Positions 15,389 through 26,328 of a stretch of DNA of 64,000 nucleotides are shown here, in pieces. A model generated the notes under the pieces. That model did no database searches. It was not told the origin of the DNA and saw nothing but the letters and a program-made list of their open reading frames with translations. A program made the translations under genes and the position numbers. The stretch covers positions 327,540-391,539 of the forward strand of contig CABYXZ010000001.1 in NCBI GenBank assembly GCA_902523065.1, in the 5' to 3' direction. The stretch is from an uncultured Marinoscillum sp. (GTDB lineage Bacteria > Bacteroidota > Bacteroidia > Cytophagales > MED-G16). The stretch's first letter is position 1. Each line of letters starts with the position of its first letter.

Positions 15389-16690
15389 TTAGGAATCAAT
15401 GGAATTTATATAATTCTTAAATTCTAAATAAGTTTTTATCTTATAAGACTCTCCATCTTTAGACAAAAGTTGTTCAATTTTTTTGGGGTAACTAATTGGC
15501 TCTTTTATACAATCCTTTATCTCATCCATAAACTTTGAAAAATGAGCCGTCCCAAGAAATATATAATTAAAATCTTTGTTTTTTTCCTTATGTTTCTGAA
15601 CTCCAAGATATCCAACCGCACCGTGAGGATCACAAATATAATTATACTTTTCACTTAACACTTTAATGCAATTTTTAGTTTCACTATCATCAAAACTGTA
15701 TGCACTAACGAGATCTTTAATATTACTATAATCATTAAGAAAAAACTCCATTACCCTAATAAAATTACTTGGATCTCCTACATCCATTGCGCTTGAAATT
15801 GTTTTAACTGATTTTTTTGGTTTATAAATATTCGACTCAATGAACTTTGTAAAAGTATCGTTTAAATTATTTGAAGCAATAACTTTTTGAAATGGCAGAC
15901 CCATACCTACAGCAACCAGACAAGAAAATAAATTTCCAAAATTTCCTGAAGGGATCGAGACAGCAATATCTTTACCATTGTCTGTTAACTGCTTATAAGC
16001 AAAAAAATAGTATAGTGTCTGAGGTATCCATCTTGATATATTAATTGAATTTGCAGTTGTGAAATTAAATTTAGATCGTAAGTCATTATCAGTTAGAGCC
16101 TCTTTTACCATTCTTTGGCAGTCATCAAACGAGCCATTCACCTCTAATGGATAAATATTACCTGAAAGAGAAGTGATCTGTTTCTCTTGTACCTTTGAGA
16201 TTCTATCTTTTGGGAAGAGAATAAATACATCTACACCTTCAACACCATAAAAACCACTTGCAACGGCAGCACCTGTATCTCCAGAAGTGGCTACAAGTAC
16301 TGTTATTTTTTTTTTAGAGGAAAGATTAAAATAACTTAAAACTCTGGATGTAAATCTCGCACCAATATCCTTAAATGCCATTGTTGGTCCATGAAATAAT
16401 TCAAGTACTGATATGTCATCGCTTAATTTATTACAGGGAAATTTAAAATTTATTGTTTCGGAAACAATTCTTTTTAGAGGCGCCTCGTCAATATCTTTTC
16501 CAGAAAATTTTGAAATGCATTCAAATGCAATTTCCTCATTCGATAAGTTTGATAACTCCTCAATAAATTCAGTCTCAAGAGAGGGAATAGTTTCAGGAAA
16601 GTATAAGCCTTTATCTAAGGGTATCCCGGTTAGTACGGCTTCTCTAAAACTTACTTTTATACTTTTATCTCTAGTGCTGTAGTATTTCAT
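15389..16690 (-). CDS. thrC: Threonine synthase
   Basis: A 433-residue PLP enzyme that converts O-phosphohomoserine to threonine. It begins MKYYSTRD and has GLYFPE typical of the family. The cofactor lysine is K107 in GPTMAFKDIGARF, followed by ATSGDTGAAVASGFYG, the phosphate-binding loop. The C-terminal part has CDPHGAVGYLG and LGTAHFSKF. It starts one base after the thrB stop, so the two are cotranscribed. Confidence 0.95.
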   Translation of the reverse strand: MKYYSTRDKSIKVSFREAVLTGIPLDKGLYFPETIPSLETEFIEELSNLSNEEIAFECISKFSGKDIDEAPLKRIVSETINFKFPCNKLSDDISVLELFHGPTMAFKDIGARFTSRVLSYFNLSSKKKITVLVATSGDTGAAVASGFYGVEGVDVFILFPKDRISKVQEKQITSLSGNIYPLEVNGSFDDCQRMVKEALTDNDLRSKFNFTTANSINISRWIPQTLYYFFAYKQLTDNGKDIAVSIPSGNFGNLFSCLVAVGMGLPFQKVIASNNLNDTFTKFIESNIYKPKKSVKTISSAMDVGDPSNFIRVMEFFLNDYSNIKDLVSAYSFDDSETKNCIKVLSEKYNYICDPHGAVGYLGVQKHKEKNKDFNYIFLGTAHFSKFMDEIKDCIKEPISYPKKIEQLLSKDGESYKIKTYLEFKNYINSIDS

Positions 16691-16691
16691 A

Positions 16692-17618
16692 CTAAATTGA
16701 CAATGTCCTTACACCGTTCTCACTAATTTTTGATACATAAGTTGAAAAATCGTATCCAGATGTTTTATATAAATCAGAAACTAATAAATTAATTTCATTA
16801 GCCTTTTCAATACCTTTGGTAAGAGCAAAAACAGAGGGACCAGACCCAGAAATCGAACATCCTAAAGCGCCATTATTTAAAGCAATTCCTTTTATTTGGT
16901 CAAAAAGAGGTATAAGTTTTTTCCTATGCTTCTCAATTAAATAATCGTTAAGGCTTCTTCCTAATAACTCATAATCCTCAGTGTGTAGAGAATGAACAAA
17001 AGACCCAAACGTAGATACTTGCTTAGTAGCACTCTTTAATTTTACTTCCTTTGGTAATATCTCTCTCGAGTAAGATGTCTTTACTTCAATTTTAGGATTA
17101 ATAACAAAACAATATAAGTCCTTTGGAGTTGGCAACTTTAATATTTCAAGTGGTGAAATGGACTTGACCATCACAAGTCCTCCCATTAGAGCAGGAGCTA
17201 CATTGTCAGCATGTTCAGTAATACTAGATGCAACTTCACCTTTCATAGCATAAGTTACCATCTCAATTTCACTAAGTGGAGATCCAAGCAATTTGTTAAT
17301 TGCATAAACACTGGCTGAAGCACTTGAACCACTACTGCCAATACCACTACCTGGTATTATGTTTTTTTTTATATTAAAATCAAAACCACAATCGGGCTTA
17401 AGCTGCTCAATCATTTTTTTTACTGCTATCGTTGAAACATTTTTATCAATATCTAGAGGGACGGAATAACCAGTAACGTTACTTATTACTAGGGATTTCT
17501 TTTTAGTTTTTCTTACAATCATTTCATCTCCAATTGAATCAATTGGGAACCCAAGTATATCAAAACCACAAGCTACATTGGAAACAGTAGCGGGAGAAAA
17601 AACTTTGATTTGATTCAT
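16692..17618 (-). CDS. thrB: Homoserine kinase
   Basis: A 308-residue GHMP kinase that makes O-phosphohomoserine, the substrate of ThrC just downstream. VFSPATVSNVACGFDILGF (6-24) and the ATP loop PGSGIGSSGSSAS (89-101) are diagnostic; GCSISGSGPSVFAL near residue 260 is the third GHMP motif. In many Bacteroidota thrA precedes thrB; here the gene upstream is divergent and unrelated, so the aspartokinase/homoserine dehydrogenase must lie elsewhere. Confidence 0.95.
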   Translation of the reverse strand: MNQIKVFSPATVSNVACGFDILGFPIDSIGDEMIVRKTKKKSLVISNVTGYSVPLDIDKNVSTIAVKKMIEQLKPDCGFDFNIKKNIIPGSGIGSSGSSASASVYAINKLLGSPLSEIEMVTYAMKGEVASSITEHADNVAPALMGGLVMVKSISPLEILKLPTPKDLYCFVINPKIEVKTSYSREILPKEVKLKSATKQVSTFGSFVHSLHTEDYELLGRSLNDYLIEKHRKKLIPLFDQIKGIALNNGALGCSISGSGPSVFALTKGIEKANEINLLVSDLYKTSGYDFSTYVSKISENGVRTLSI

Positions 17619-17677
17619 AATTAAAATTGAGGAAAAAAATTCATATTTTTGATGAATAATTAATAAAACAATATGTT

Positions 17678-18424
17678 ATGAAAAATAATCATCTATCATA
17701 CAGATCAGGTAATCCAGTTCTAACTTCTGATGCATTTAATTTAACATCTGACTCTTCTGACGTAATGACTATAAATGGGACAGTAACTAAAACATTTCTT
17801 TCCCTATGTTTAGTTGTTATATCTGGATATTATTCCTGGATAAATATCTCAATTACAAATGTTCTTATACTGCCTGCTATTTTTGTTGCCTTAATACTTG
17901 GAGGTGTTACCATTTACAAAAAACATTTATCCCCGATAACTGTACCTATATACGCTGTTATTCAAGGTATCTTTTTAGGTGCTATCTCTTACACATTCAA
18001 CAGTCTTTATGATGGAATTGTAATAACTGCAATCTCATATACACTAAGTATACTATTTGTTATGCTTACCTTGTACAGGACAGGAATTATAAAGCCTACT
18101 GAAAATTTTAAACTTGGTGTCGCTGCAGGTACAGGTGGAATTGCTCTTATTTATCTTGCAAATTTTGTGATGTCTTTTTTTGGAACAGGATTATCAATTA
18201 TGGATATTAATAACGCTTCAATGTACAGCATTGGATTCAGTTTATTAGTTATCGTTATGGCTTCGTTAAATCTAGTTGTTGATTTTGATTTCATTGAGGA
18301 AGGCTCAGAAAAAAGAGCACCAAAATATATGGAATGGTATGGAGCTTTTGGATTATTGGTCACACTCATATGGTTATACCTTGAAATTTTAAGGCTCTTA
18401 GCTAAGATGAACTCTAGGAAATGA
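17678..18424 (+). CDS. Bax inhibitor-1/YccA family membrane protein
   Basis: A 248-residue protein with seven hydrophobic helices after an N-terminal soluble segment of about 35 residues. AVIQGIFLGAISYTF (87-101) and the late DFDFIEEG match the Bax-inhibitor-1 family; related bacterial proteins are pH-gated calcium leak channels or modulators of the FtsH protease. Its stop overlaps the start of the sulfatase by four bases, an odd functional pairing that may simply reflect compact packing. Confidence 0.9.
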   Translation: MKNNHLSYRSGNPVLTSDAFNLTSDSSDVMTINGTVTKTFLSLCLVVISGYYSWINISITNVLILPAIFVALILGGVTIYKKHLSPITVPIYAVIQGIFLGAISYTFNSLYDGIVITAISYTLSILFVMLTLYRTGIIKPTENFKLGVAAGTGGIALIYLANFVMSFFGTGLSIMDINNASMYSIGFSLLVIVMASLNLVVDFDFIEEGSEKRAPKYMEWYGAFGLLVTLIWLYLEILRLLAKMNSRK

Positions 18425-19827
18425 GGCTGATTTTATTATTTTCAGTCACTCTAATATTTTCATGTACAACTAAAAATAAGGAAAGTAAAAAAAGCCCAAA
18501 CTTTGTACTCTTCCTTGTTGACGACCAGGGCTGGTCAGGTACATCTGTCCAGATGTCTGATGAAGTAGATTCATCAAAAAGTTTATACTTTCAAACACCA
18601 AACCTAGAAAAACTAGCATCTAATGGGATGAGGTTCTCGAGAGGGTACTCATCTTCTCCAGTCTGTTCGCCATCTAGGTATAGTATTCAATTTGCACAGT
18701 CAGCGGCAAGACTTAAAATGATTAGAGTGGGTATGAACACGAAACATATTAATCACGATAAGCAAATCACTATTCCTAAAAAATTAAAAAAAATTAATCC
18801 TAATTACGCCACTGCTCATTTTGGTAAATGGGGAATTGACGCAGAACCATCATTACTTGGATATGATTATCATGATGGACAAAACGGAAACAAAGAGGGT
18901 GAATTTGTAAATAATAAAACTCAGTGGGAGACGACCTACTCAGATGATCCAAAAAAAATATTTTCTCTGTCTGAAAAGGCAACAAACTTTTTAAATGAAC
19001 AAAAAAAATTAGATAAGCCATTCTTCTTACAAATATCCCATTACGCTGTTCATACAAATATTATAACAGAAAAGGAGACACATAATAAATATGTTAAAAG
19101 AAAAAAGGTTCGAAACACTGACCATCCAGGCTTTGGAGCTATGAATGAGAATCTAGACGAGGGATTAGGAATTATCTTAGATAAGTTGAAAGAGTTAAAC
19201 CTAGATGATAATACTTACATAATCTATACCTCTGATAATGGGTCTGTACCAACAATTCCAGCAAGGAGGTATTACAAGGAGACAATAAATTATCCCTTAT
19301 CAAGAGGTAAATGGGACGCCATGGAAGGTGGGATAAGAGTTCCCTTTATAGTGTCAGGTCCTGGAATTAAAAAAAATAGTGAGAGTAAAGTACCAGTTGT
19401 TGGTTATGATCTTCTCCCAACAATTATTGATTTAGCTGGATCTAAGATTCAAGATTTAGATAAAATAGATGGGGGTAGTTTTAAAGATATTTTACTTGGA
19501 AATAATAAAAATATAGAAAGAGAATATCCAGGAATTATTTTTCATGTTCCATATGAAAATAAAATAGCTTTAGCAAGAGCTCATTCTTCAATCATTAAAG
19601 ACAACTTAAAACTCATAAAATTTAGAAATAATAATGAAATTAAACTTTATGATGTTAATAAAGACGAAGGTGAAAAAATAAACATAAGTGATAGATTTCC
19701 ATCTGCCTCATCGGAACTTGAAAAATTACTTGACAATTACCTTTACAAATACAGGTCATTAAGATGGCAAGAAGATATAAATTGGAAGAATGTAGATGTC
19801 AATGAGTTAAACTCATTCTATGAATAA
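18421..19827 (+). CDS. Sulfatase lipoprotein (arylsulfatase-like)
   Basis: A 468-residue type I sulfatase. Lipobox LIFSC gives acylated C15. VDDQGW (33-38) supplies metal-binding aspartates, and C82-SPSR86 is the formylglycine motif in its cysteine form; TSDNGSVP and GKWDAMEGGIRVPF occur later. It should remove sulfate esters from glycans or small molecules in the periplasm or at the surface. No maturase (anSME or FGE) is in the window. It overlaps the Bax-inhibitor-like gene by four bases and converges on the YqaA-like gene with one base between stops. Confidence 0.92.
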   Translation: MRLILLFSVTLIFSCTTKNKESKKSPNFVLFLVDDQGWSGTSVQMSDEVDSSKSLYFQTPNLEKLASNGMRFSRGYSSSPVCSPSRYSIQFAQSAARLKMIRVGMNTKHINHDKQITIPKKLKKINPNYATAHFGKWGIDAEPSLLGYDYHDGQNGNKEGEFVNNKTQWETTYSDDPKKIFSLSEKATNFLNEQKKLDKPFFLQISHYAVHTNIITEKETHNKYVKRKKVRNTDHPGFGAMNENLDEGLGIILDKLKELNLDDNTYIIYTSDNGSVPTIPARRYYKETINYPLSRGKWDAMEGGIRVPFIVSGPGIKKNSESKVPVVGYDLLPTIIDLAGSKIQDLDKIDGGSFKDILLGNNKNIEREYPGIIFHVPYENKIALARAHSSIIKDNLKLIKFRNNNEIKLYDVNKDEGEKINISDRFPSASSELEKLLDNYLYKYRSLRWQEDINWKNVDVNELNSFYE

Positions 19828-19828
19828 T

Positions 19829-20278
19829 TTATAAAAAAGAAAAGCCCCAGTATGTAATCATTGCCCAAATAAGATACCTGACAAACTTTCCAATAAGCAT
19901 AAATACTGCAACAATTACCACATTTGTTCTAAAAAATCCAAGTGCTATCGCGATTGGGTCCCCTAAAACTGGAAGCCAACATAAAAATGCTAAAATTCCT
20001 CCCCAACTATCAATTTTTTTCTTCCATAAAAGAATATTTTTTCTCTTTACTCGTAAATATTTTTCGATAGTATTCCAACTACCTATCCTTCCAATTAAAT
20101 AACTACTAAGTCCACCAATCCAATTTCCAATTGATGCAACAAATAAAGAGGTGGATAGATCGTAATTTTTAGCTATTAAAATACTGAGAACAAGTTCTGA
20201 ACTAAAAGGAATTATTGTGGCAGCTAAAAAACTAGCAATAAAAAGTCCAACATAACCCCACTCTGCAAGATTTTCCAT
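19829..20278 (-). CDS. YqaA/DedA-family membrane protein
   Basis: A 149-residue protein with four to five hydrophobic segments. The pattern YVGLFIASFLAATIIPFSSE near the N-terminus, then IGNWIGGLSSYLIGR (50-64) and the central LPVLGDPIAIALG are typical of the YqaA branch of the DedA/SNARE-associated family. DedA relatives act in lipid carrier handling and membrane homeostasis; the YqaA branch is poorly understood. It lies downstream of katG, separated by a terminator. Confidence 0.85.
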   Translation of the reverse strand: MENLAEWGYVGLFIASFLAATIIPFSSELVLSILIAKNYDLSTSLFVASIGNWIGGLSSYLIGRIGSWNTIEKYLRVKRKNILLWKKKIDSWGGILAFLCWLPVLGDPIAIALGFFRTNVVIVAVFMLIGKFVRYLIWAMITYWGFSFL

Positions 20279-20294
20279 TAATAAAAATATAAAA

Positions 20295-20319
20295 AAACCT
20301 CATATAAAATATGAGGTTT
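20295..20319 (-). terminator. Rho-independent terminator after katG
   Basis: A perfect 11-base inverted repeat (AAACCTCATAT and ATATGAGGTTT) with a three-base loop. On the minus strand it is followed by a T-run, so it ends the katG transcript about 25 bases past its stop codon. Confidence 0.85.
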
Positions 20320-20344
20320 GTTACTTTGTCAATTAAAAAAAAAT

Positions 20345-22507
<2,163 letters not shown>

Positions 22508-22540
22508 TTAAGTAGTTTTATCAGTTCAAAAAGTAGGTAA

Positions 22541-22574
22541 CAAATGTAAGAAATAACAAATTGAAAATTCAAAA
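22541..22574 (-). promoter_or_regulatory. Probable Bacteroidota-type promoter of katG
   Basis: On the minus strand TACATTTG (22541-22548) is a perfect TAnnTTTG -7 box, and TTTTG (22570-22574) serves as a -33 element 21 bases upstream. The -7 box is 33 bases before the katG start codon, leaving a short leader. No clear OxyR or Fur operator was seen in the rest of the 155-base gap. Confidence 0.55.
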
Positions 22575-22661
22575 GAAATTGAGCAATTTTTAATTAAAAA
22601 AAAGGGTTTTAAATAAATTGGAATGTATCTAATTTTAGGTTAGGTTTATAAAAAATCAAAA

Positions 22662-23144
22662 ATGAAAAAAATCAAAAAAATTTTAATTTTTTCCTTCTTA
22701 ATACTTAGTGTAATTTCTTGCTCAGAGGATGAGGAGAACACAAATACCATTGAACCAAGTTACACTGTTTGGAATGGTAGTAAAATTACTTTTGAAAAAG
22801 CCAATGGAGCAAATCCATCCGATGCCACGAGTCAAGACAGAATTACTGATCTTGTATGGATAACGAGAGGAAATGCTGGTGGACAAATTTATAATATAGC
22901 AAAAGAAACTTCTGCAGATAAAAACAAAAGTCCTATAGGAACGCAGTGGGCTATTGGAACTATACAACAAATTGATCAACTTTCTTTCGATGATTTTAGA
23001 TCTGCTGTCGGACAACCCAAAGAAGTAGTTGGAAAAAATCTAGTTTTACACCTAGTAGATGACAATACTTACCTTAGCATAAAATTTACCTCCTGGTCAT
23101 CAGGAAATAAGGGCGGCTTTTCTTACGAAAGAAGTACCCCTTAG
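22662..23144 (+). CDS. Surface/periplasmic lipoprotein, unknown
   Basis: A 160-residue lipoprotein: lipobox SVISC with C20, then an acidic linker SEDEENTNT. The remaining ~130 residues form one domain with VWITRGNAGGQIYN, GTQWAIGT and a C-terminal SWSSGNKGGFSYERSTP. This pattern recurs in Bacteroidota and other marine bacteria, from memory, without a known function. The stop lies only five bases from the 3' end of a tRNA on the other strand, leaving no room for a terminator. Confidence 0.75.
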   Translation: MKKIKKILIFSFLILSVISCSEDEENTNTIEPSYTVWNGSKITFEKANGANPSDATSQDRITDLVWITRGNAGGQIYNIAKETSADKNKSPIGTQWAIGTIQQIDQLSFDDFRSAVGQPKEVVGKNLVLHLVDDNTYLSIKFTSWSSGNKGGFSYERSTP

Positions 23145-23149
23145 TTTAG

Positions 23150-23223
23150 TGGAGCCAGAGGGAGTCGAACCCTCGACCTCTTGACTGCCAGTCAAGCACT
23201 CTAGCCAGCTGAGCTATGGCCCC
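23150..23223 (-). tRNA. tRNA-Ala (anticodon GGC)
   Basis: The minus strand folds into a complete 74-base cloverleaf: acceptor arms GGGGCCA and TGGCTCC, anticodon stem CTTGA/TCAAG around loop CTGGCAG (anticodon GGC), and T-arm GAGGG-TTCGACT-CCCTC. Pair three is G3-U70, the alanine identity element. CCA is not encoded. It lies 11 bases downstream of the NTF2-like lipoprotein gene on the same strand and may be on the same transcript. Confidence 0.97.
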
Positions 23224-23234
23224 CCACTAAAAAT

Positions 23235-23747
23235 TTATTTCAAGACATCTCTCTTATACTGATTCCACTCTCGAACTTTACCATCAACAATGTGATAATA
23301 CTCAACGTATACTTCAGATTCTAAATCAGAATCAGGATTAGTATGAGTTGATGTAAACTGTGCATTTACCCAATCTCCTTCACCAGTAGTAACTGCTAAA
23401 GAGAATGCATAATCAGTATTCCATGTATATTCATTTCCATCTTCTTCTTCAACTTGGATAACCCAATTTTTAATATACTCTACAAATTCGTCAGGACCAG
23501 TTACTTTACCTCCGTCAGCAAAACTCATAACTGCATCCTCCTCAACAAATGTTTTAATTTTTTCATAGTCTAACTCAGCCCAAGCTTTATCCATCTCGTT
23601 AAAAACTTCTATAGCTGAGGCGTTTCCCATTTTAACTTCTCCATCAACACCATCAATAAATCCATTTGATTGAATTTCACATTCAAGGTCTTGATTAATA
23701 TTAGTACAAGAAGCCAAGAACATTGTTATTAATAATACATTTCTCAT
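23235..23747 (-). CDS. NTF2/SnoaL-like lipoprotein
   Basis: A 170-residue lipoprotein with lipobox FLASC (C14). Residues about 43-168 fit the SnoaL/NTF2-like fold: the AIEVFNEMDKAWAELDYEKI helix pair, EEDAVMSFADGGKVTGPDEF, then strands ending GKVREWNQYKRDV. The fold binds small ligands or forms dimers; no catalytic set is obvious. It is the second NTF2-like lipoprotein in the window (the other is at 14533), but it lacks the second domain. Confidence 0.78.
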   Translation of the reverse strand: MRNVLLITMFLASCTNINQDLECEIQSNGFIDGVDGEVKMGNASAIEVFNEMDKAWAELDYEKIKTFVEEDAVMSFADGGKVTGPDEFVEYIKNWVIQVEEEDGNEYTWNTDYAFSLAVTTGEGDWVNAQFTSTHTNPDSDLESEVYVEYYHIVDGKVREWNQYKRDVLK

Positions 23748-23831
23748 ATTTTAATTATTTAAGTTTTATAAAATCTATTTTATATTTATTTATTGAATAA
23801 AGGACAATTTATTGATTTAAGTTTATTTAAA

Positions 23832-24296
23832 CTAAAATATTCTCTTCACTTGTCTTATCCTTTTAATATAATAATCTTTAATTAGTTGGGTTTCTATTAC
23901 GCCCCTAGATGATGACGCATGGATGAAGTTAATGTTTTTTTCATTTTTAATATTAGATACCATTCCAACATGAGTGACCTTTCTCCTACTCTTTCCAAAA
24001 GCAAAAAAAATTAAATCACCTTCTCTTGATTTTCTAAGAGAAACCCTCTTACCAATATCAATCTGCTCAGCGGTTGTTCTTGGTATTTTCATTCCTACAG
24101 ACTCAAATGATTTCACTAGTAAACCTGAGCAGTCAATACCTTTCTTATCATTACCTCCCCATTTATATGGCGTACCAATATATGTCCTAGCCTCGCCTAT
24201 TACTTTACTTATTTTGTTTTGTTTTAAAAGTTTTTTTTGTGATATACAACTTGAAAATAAAATTAGTGACAAACTAAATAATAGATATTTTCTCAT
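23832..24296 (-). CDS. NlpC/P60 peptidoglycan endopeptidase lipoprotein
   Basis: A 154-residue lipoprotein (lipobox LFSSC, C17) with a C-terminal NlpC/P60 papain-like domain. Catalytic residues are C56 in GIDCSGLL, H109 in VTHVGMVS and a third polar position H126 in FIHASSSRG; GTPYKWGGND precedes the cysteine as usual. It should cut D-Glu-diaminopimelate links in wall peptides. Its start shares one base with the stop of the methyltransferase upstream (TAATG). Confidence 0.92.
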   Translation of the reverse strand: MRKYLLFSLSLILFSSCISQKKLLKQNKISKVIGEARTYIGTPYKWGGNDKKGIDCSGLLVKSFESVGMKIPRTTAEQIDIGKRVSLRKSREGDLIFFAFGKSRRKVTHVGMVSNIKNEKNINFIHASSSRGVIETQLIKDYYIKRIRQVKRIF

Positions 24297-25075
24297 TATT
24301 TATTTTTTCTTAAAACTAAAAATAAATCTAAGTTAGTAGGACTATCCTTGACCAGCTCATAGTCCTTGTATGTAATTGATGAAACTAATTTATCATCATT
24401 TTTCTTAAGGTTATTTCTATTCATCCTGTTTAAAATTTCATATGGAATTTTATATATAAAGTTTGGTAAACGTTTTTCTAAATTAAAGACATCTAATTTC
24501 TTGAATCTCTGAACAGAATCTAAATTCTGATTATAATATTTTATTACTTTTTCATTACCTGAAATACCATTTACCTCTACACTGGAAAAATATTTTTCAC
24601 ATAAATCTCTCAATTGTTTGGATGTATACTCTCTAATGTGCCAAGGATTCCTAGTCAAGGTCATTTTTATATTTGGTGTAGTAATTAGTGCTATGCCTCC
24701 TGGTCTTAATATTCTTTTTATCTCAGAAATAAATAATTCGTCATCGTTTATGTGTTCAATAACTTGAAATGATATAATTGTATCAAAAGAATTATCTTGA
24801 ATTTCATCAAGTGGAGGAAAATTTGAGGCTGAAAAATTATTGTTTTTATATTTCAGTGATAGCTCGTCAATGACAGATTTAATTTTATCAATTGCTGTGT
24901 ATGACTTACTTTTTTTTAAAATAATATCAATACCTCTTCCTTCGCCACATCCAAGTTCTAAAACATCTCCTGAAATAAATTTTTCGGATAATATATACGC
25001 GCTTAAAAGTCTATTATGAAGAGGGTTATCTGAGGGAATTTTGTCAGAAGTAATCTCAGTTGTGAATAATGACAT
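24296..25075 (-). CDS. Class I SAM-dependent methyltransferase
   Basis: A 259-residue methyltransferase. Motif I is VLELGCGEGRG (38-48); later ASNFPPL, then SFDTIISFQVIEHI and a LRPGGIALITTPN block form the rest of the Methyltransf_11-type core. The C-terminal ~100 residues resemble glycan- or lipid-modifying members rather than UbiE, but no specific substrate is evident. It overlaps the NlpC/P60 gene by one base, suggesting a joint envelope role. Confidence 0.85.
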   Translation of the reverse strand: MSLFTTEITSDKIPSDNPLHNRLLSAYILSEKFISGDVLELGCGEGRGIDIILKKSKSYTAIDKIKSVIDELSLKYKNNNFSASNFPPLDEIQDNSFDTIISFQVIEHINDDELFISEIKRILRPGGIALITTPNIKMTLTRNPWHIREYTSKQLRDLCEKYFSSVEVNGISGNEKVIKYYNQNLDSVQRFKKLDVFNLEKRLPNFIYKIPYEILNRMNRNNLKKNDDKLVSSITYKDYELVKDSPTNLDLFLVLRKNK

Positions 25076-25143
25076 ATTGTAAAAATAACACTAAATCATT
25101 TTTAAATAAAAAACATATAAATTGTATTATAAAATAGAGTTAA

Positions 25144-25881
25144 ATGAAAAATAACGATATAGTTTTTGGAACAAGACCAGTTTTAGAAGTAATAAATTCT
25201 GGTAAGACTTTAGAAAAACTATTTATTCAAAAAAACTTAAAAAAAGAAATATTAGAAAAAATCAAATCGAAACTTTCTAATAAAAAAATTAATATTTCGT
25301 ATGTCCCAAAAGAGAAATTAAATAGAATAACAAAAAAAAATCATCAAGGTATAATTTGTTATATATCTCCAATATCATACCAACCAATCGAAGAGATTAT
25401 CCAGAGGGTTTTTGAAAAGGGGAAAGATCCATTCGTCATCATTCTAGATCGAATAACTGATACCAGAAATTTTGGAGCAATTTCTAGAGTTGCAGATGCA
25501 TCAGGTGTAGATGCAATTATAATTCCTGAGAAAGAGTCCGCTATTATTACTAGTGATTCTATAAAAACATCAGCAGGAGCAATAAACTATATACCAATAT
25601 GTAAAGTTAAAAGTCTTAGAAGTACAGCAAATTTTTTGAAAGAAAGTGGATTAAAATTAGTCTCATGTACTGAGAAAGGAGATACAAAATTTTATGATGC
25701 AGATCTTACCTCTCCATGTTGCATTATCCTTGGCTCTGAGAAAGATGGTATTTCAAATAGTTTAATGGATATAAGTGATGAGAGGTTAAATATCCCTATG
25801 AAAGGAAACGTGGAATCTTTAAATGTGAGTTCTAGTGCATCAGTGATACTCTTTGAAGTTGTAAGACAGCGATTTAGATAG
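25144..25881 (+). CDS. rlmB: 23S rRNA (guanosine-2'-O-)-methyltransferase RlmB
   Basis: A 245-residue SPOUT-class methyltransferase expected to modify G2251 of 23S rRNA. The N-terminal substrate-binding domain (about 1-75) ends KKNHQGIICY. The SPOUT knot follows with DTRNFGAISR (106-115), CIILGSEKDGIS near 195 and NVSSSASVILFEVVRQR at the C-terminus. The 3' end overlaps the convergent nucleotidyltransferase gene by eight bases. Confidence 0.93.
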   Translation: MKNNDIVFGTRPVLEVINSGKTLEKLFIQKNLKKEILEKIKSKLSNKKINISYVPKEKLNRITKKNHQGIICYISPISYQPIEEIIQRVFEKGKDPFVIILDRITDTRNFGAISRVADASGVDAIIIPEKESAIITSDSIKTSAGAINYIPICKVKSLRSTANFLKESGLKLVSCTEKGDTKFYDADLTSPCCIILGSEKDGISNSLMDISDERLNIPMKGNVESLNVSSSASVILFEVVRQRFR

Positions 25882-26278
25882 ATTTTAAACCAGTTAAGTC
25901 AGAACTACTTCTGATCTTCTCCCCCATTCCATCTAATAGATCAATATTATATTTCCTGCACACCGAGGCTTCTGGAATCTCTTTATTATGTCTATCTCCC
26001 CCGTTCGTAAATATATCTGGTTTGATAGCCTCCAAACTTTTACATACTGTTTTGTCATCATCAATAGATAAAAAAACTTCATCCACCCACTTTATTGATG
26101 ATACTATAGTCAACCTATCTTTCTCATCCATAAATGGTTTTCCTTTTTTGAGCCTACACTGTTTGTTGTTGTTAACAATTACTATAAGGTAATCACCCAG
26201 TTTCTTTGAAAGTTCTATATACTCTAAGTGACCAACATGTATTGGATCAAAATACCCACTTATTGCTACTTTTTTCAT
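25874..26278 (-). CDS. Cytidylyltransferase-like nucleotidyltransferase
   Basis: A 134-residue protein of the nucleotidyltransferase alpha/beta phosphodiesterase superfamily. GYFDPIHVGHLEY contains the HxGH motif (H14-V-G-H17), KKGKPFMDEKDR binds substrate, and RSSSDL near the C-terminus stands for the ISSSxxR-type motif. Close relatives include glycerol-3-phosphate cytidylyltransferase and the adenylyltransferase domain of HldE. The TNGGDRHNKEIPE stretch resembles the latter group. Exact substrate uncertain. Confidence 0.85.
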   Translation of the reverse strand: MKKVAISGYFDPIHVGHLEYIELSKKLGDYLIVIVNNNKQCRLKKGKPFMDEKDRLTIVSSIKWVDEVFLSIDDDKTVCKSLEAIKPDIFTNGGDRHNKEIPEASVCRKYNIDLLDGMGEKIRSSSDLTGLKSI

Positions 26279-26328
26279 TAAAAATAAATTTCAATAAAAT
26301 TAATGATAATTTAATCATATTTTTGAAA

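Noticed and set aside
15322..15399. Upstream extension of the two-domain lipoprotein
   Set aside because: It would put 26 residues before an intact lipoprotein signal and overlap thrC.
17644..17651. TATTTTTG as a -7 box for the Bax-inhibitor-like gene
   Set aside because: It fits TAnnTTTG, but no -33 TTTG lies at acceptable spacing; such boxes arise by chance in AT-rich DNA.
26206..26328. Upstream extension of purD by 41 codons
   Set aside because: The added residues do not resemble PurD, and they overlap the divergent nucleotidyltransferase start.
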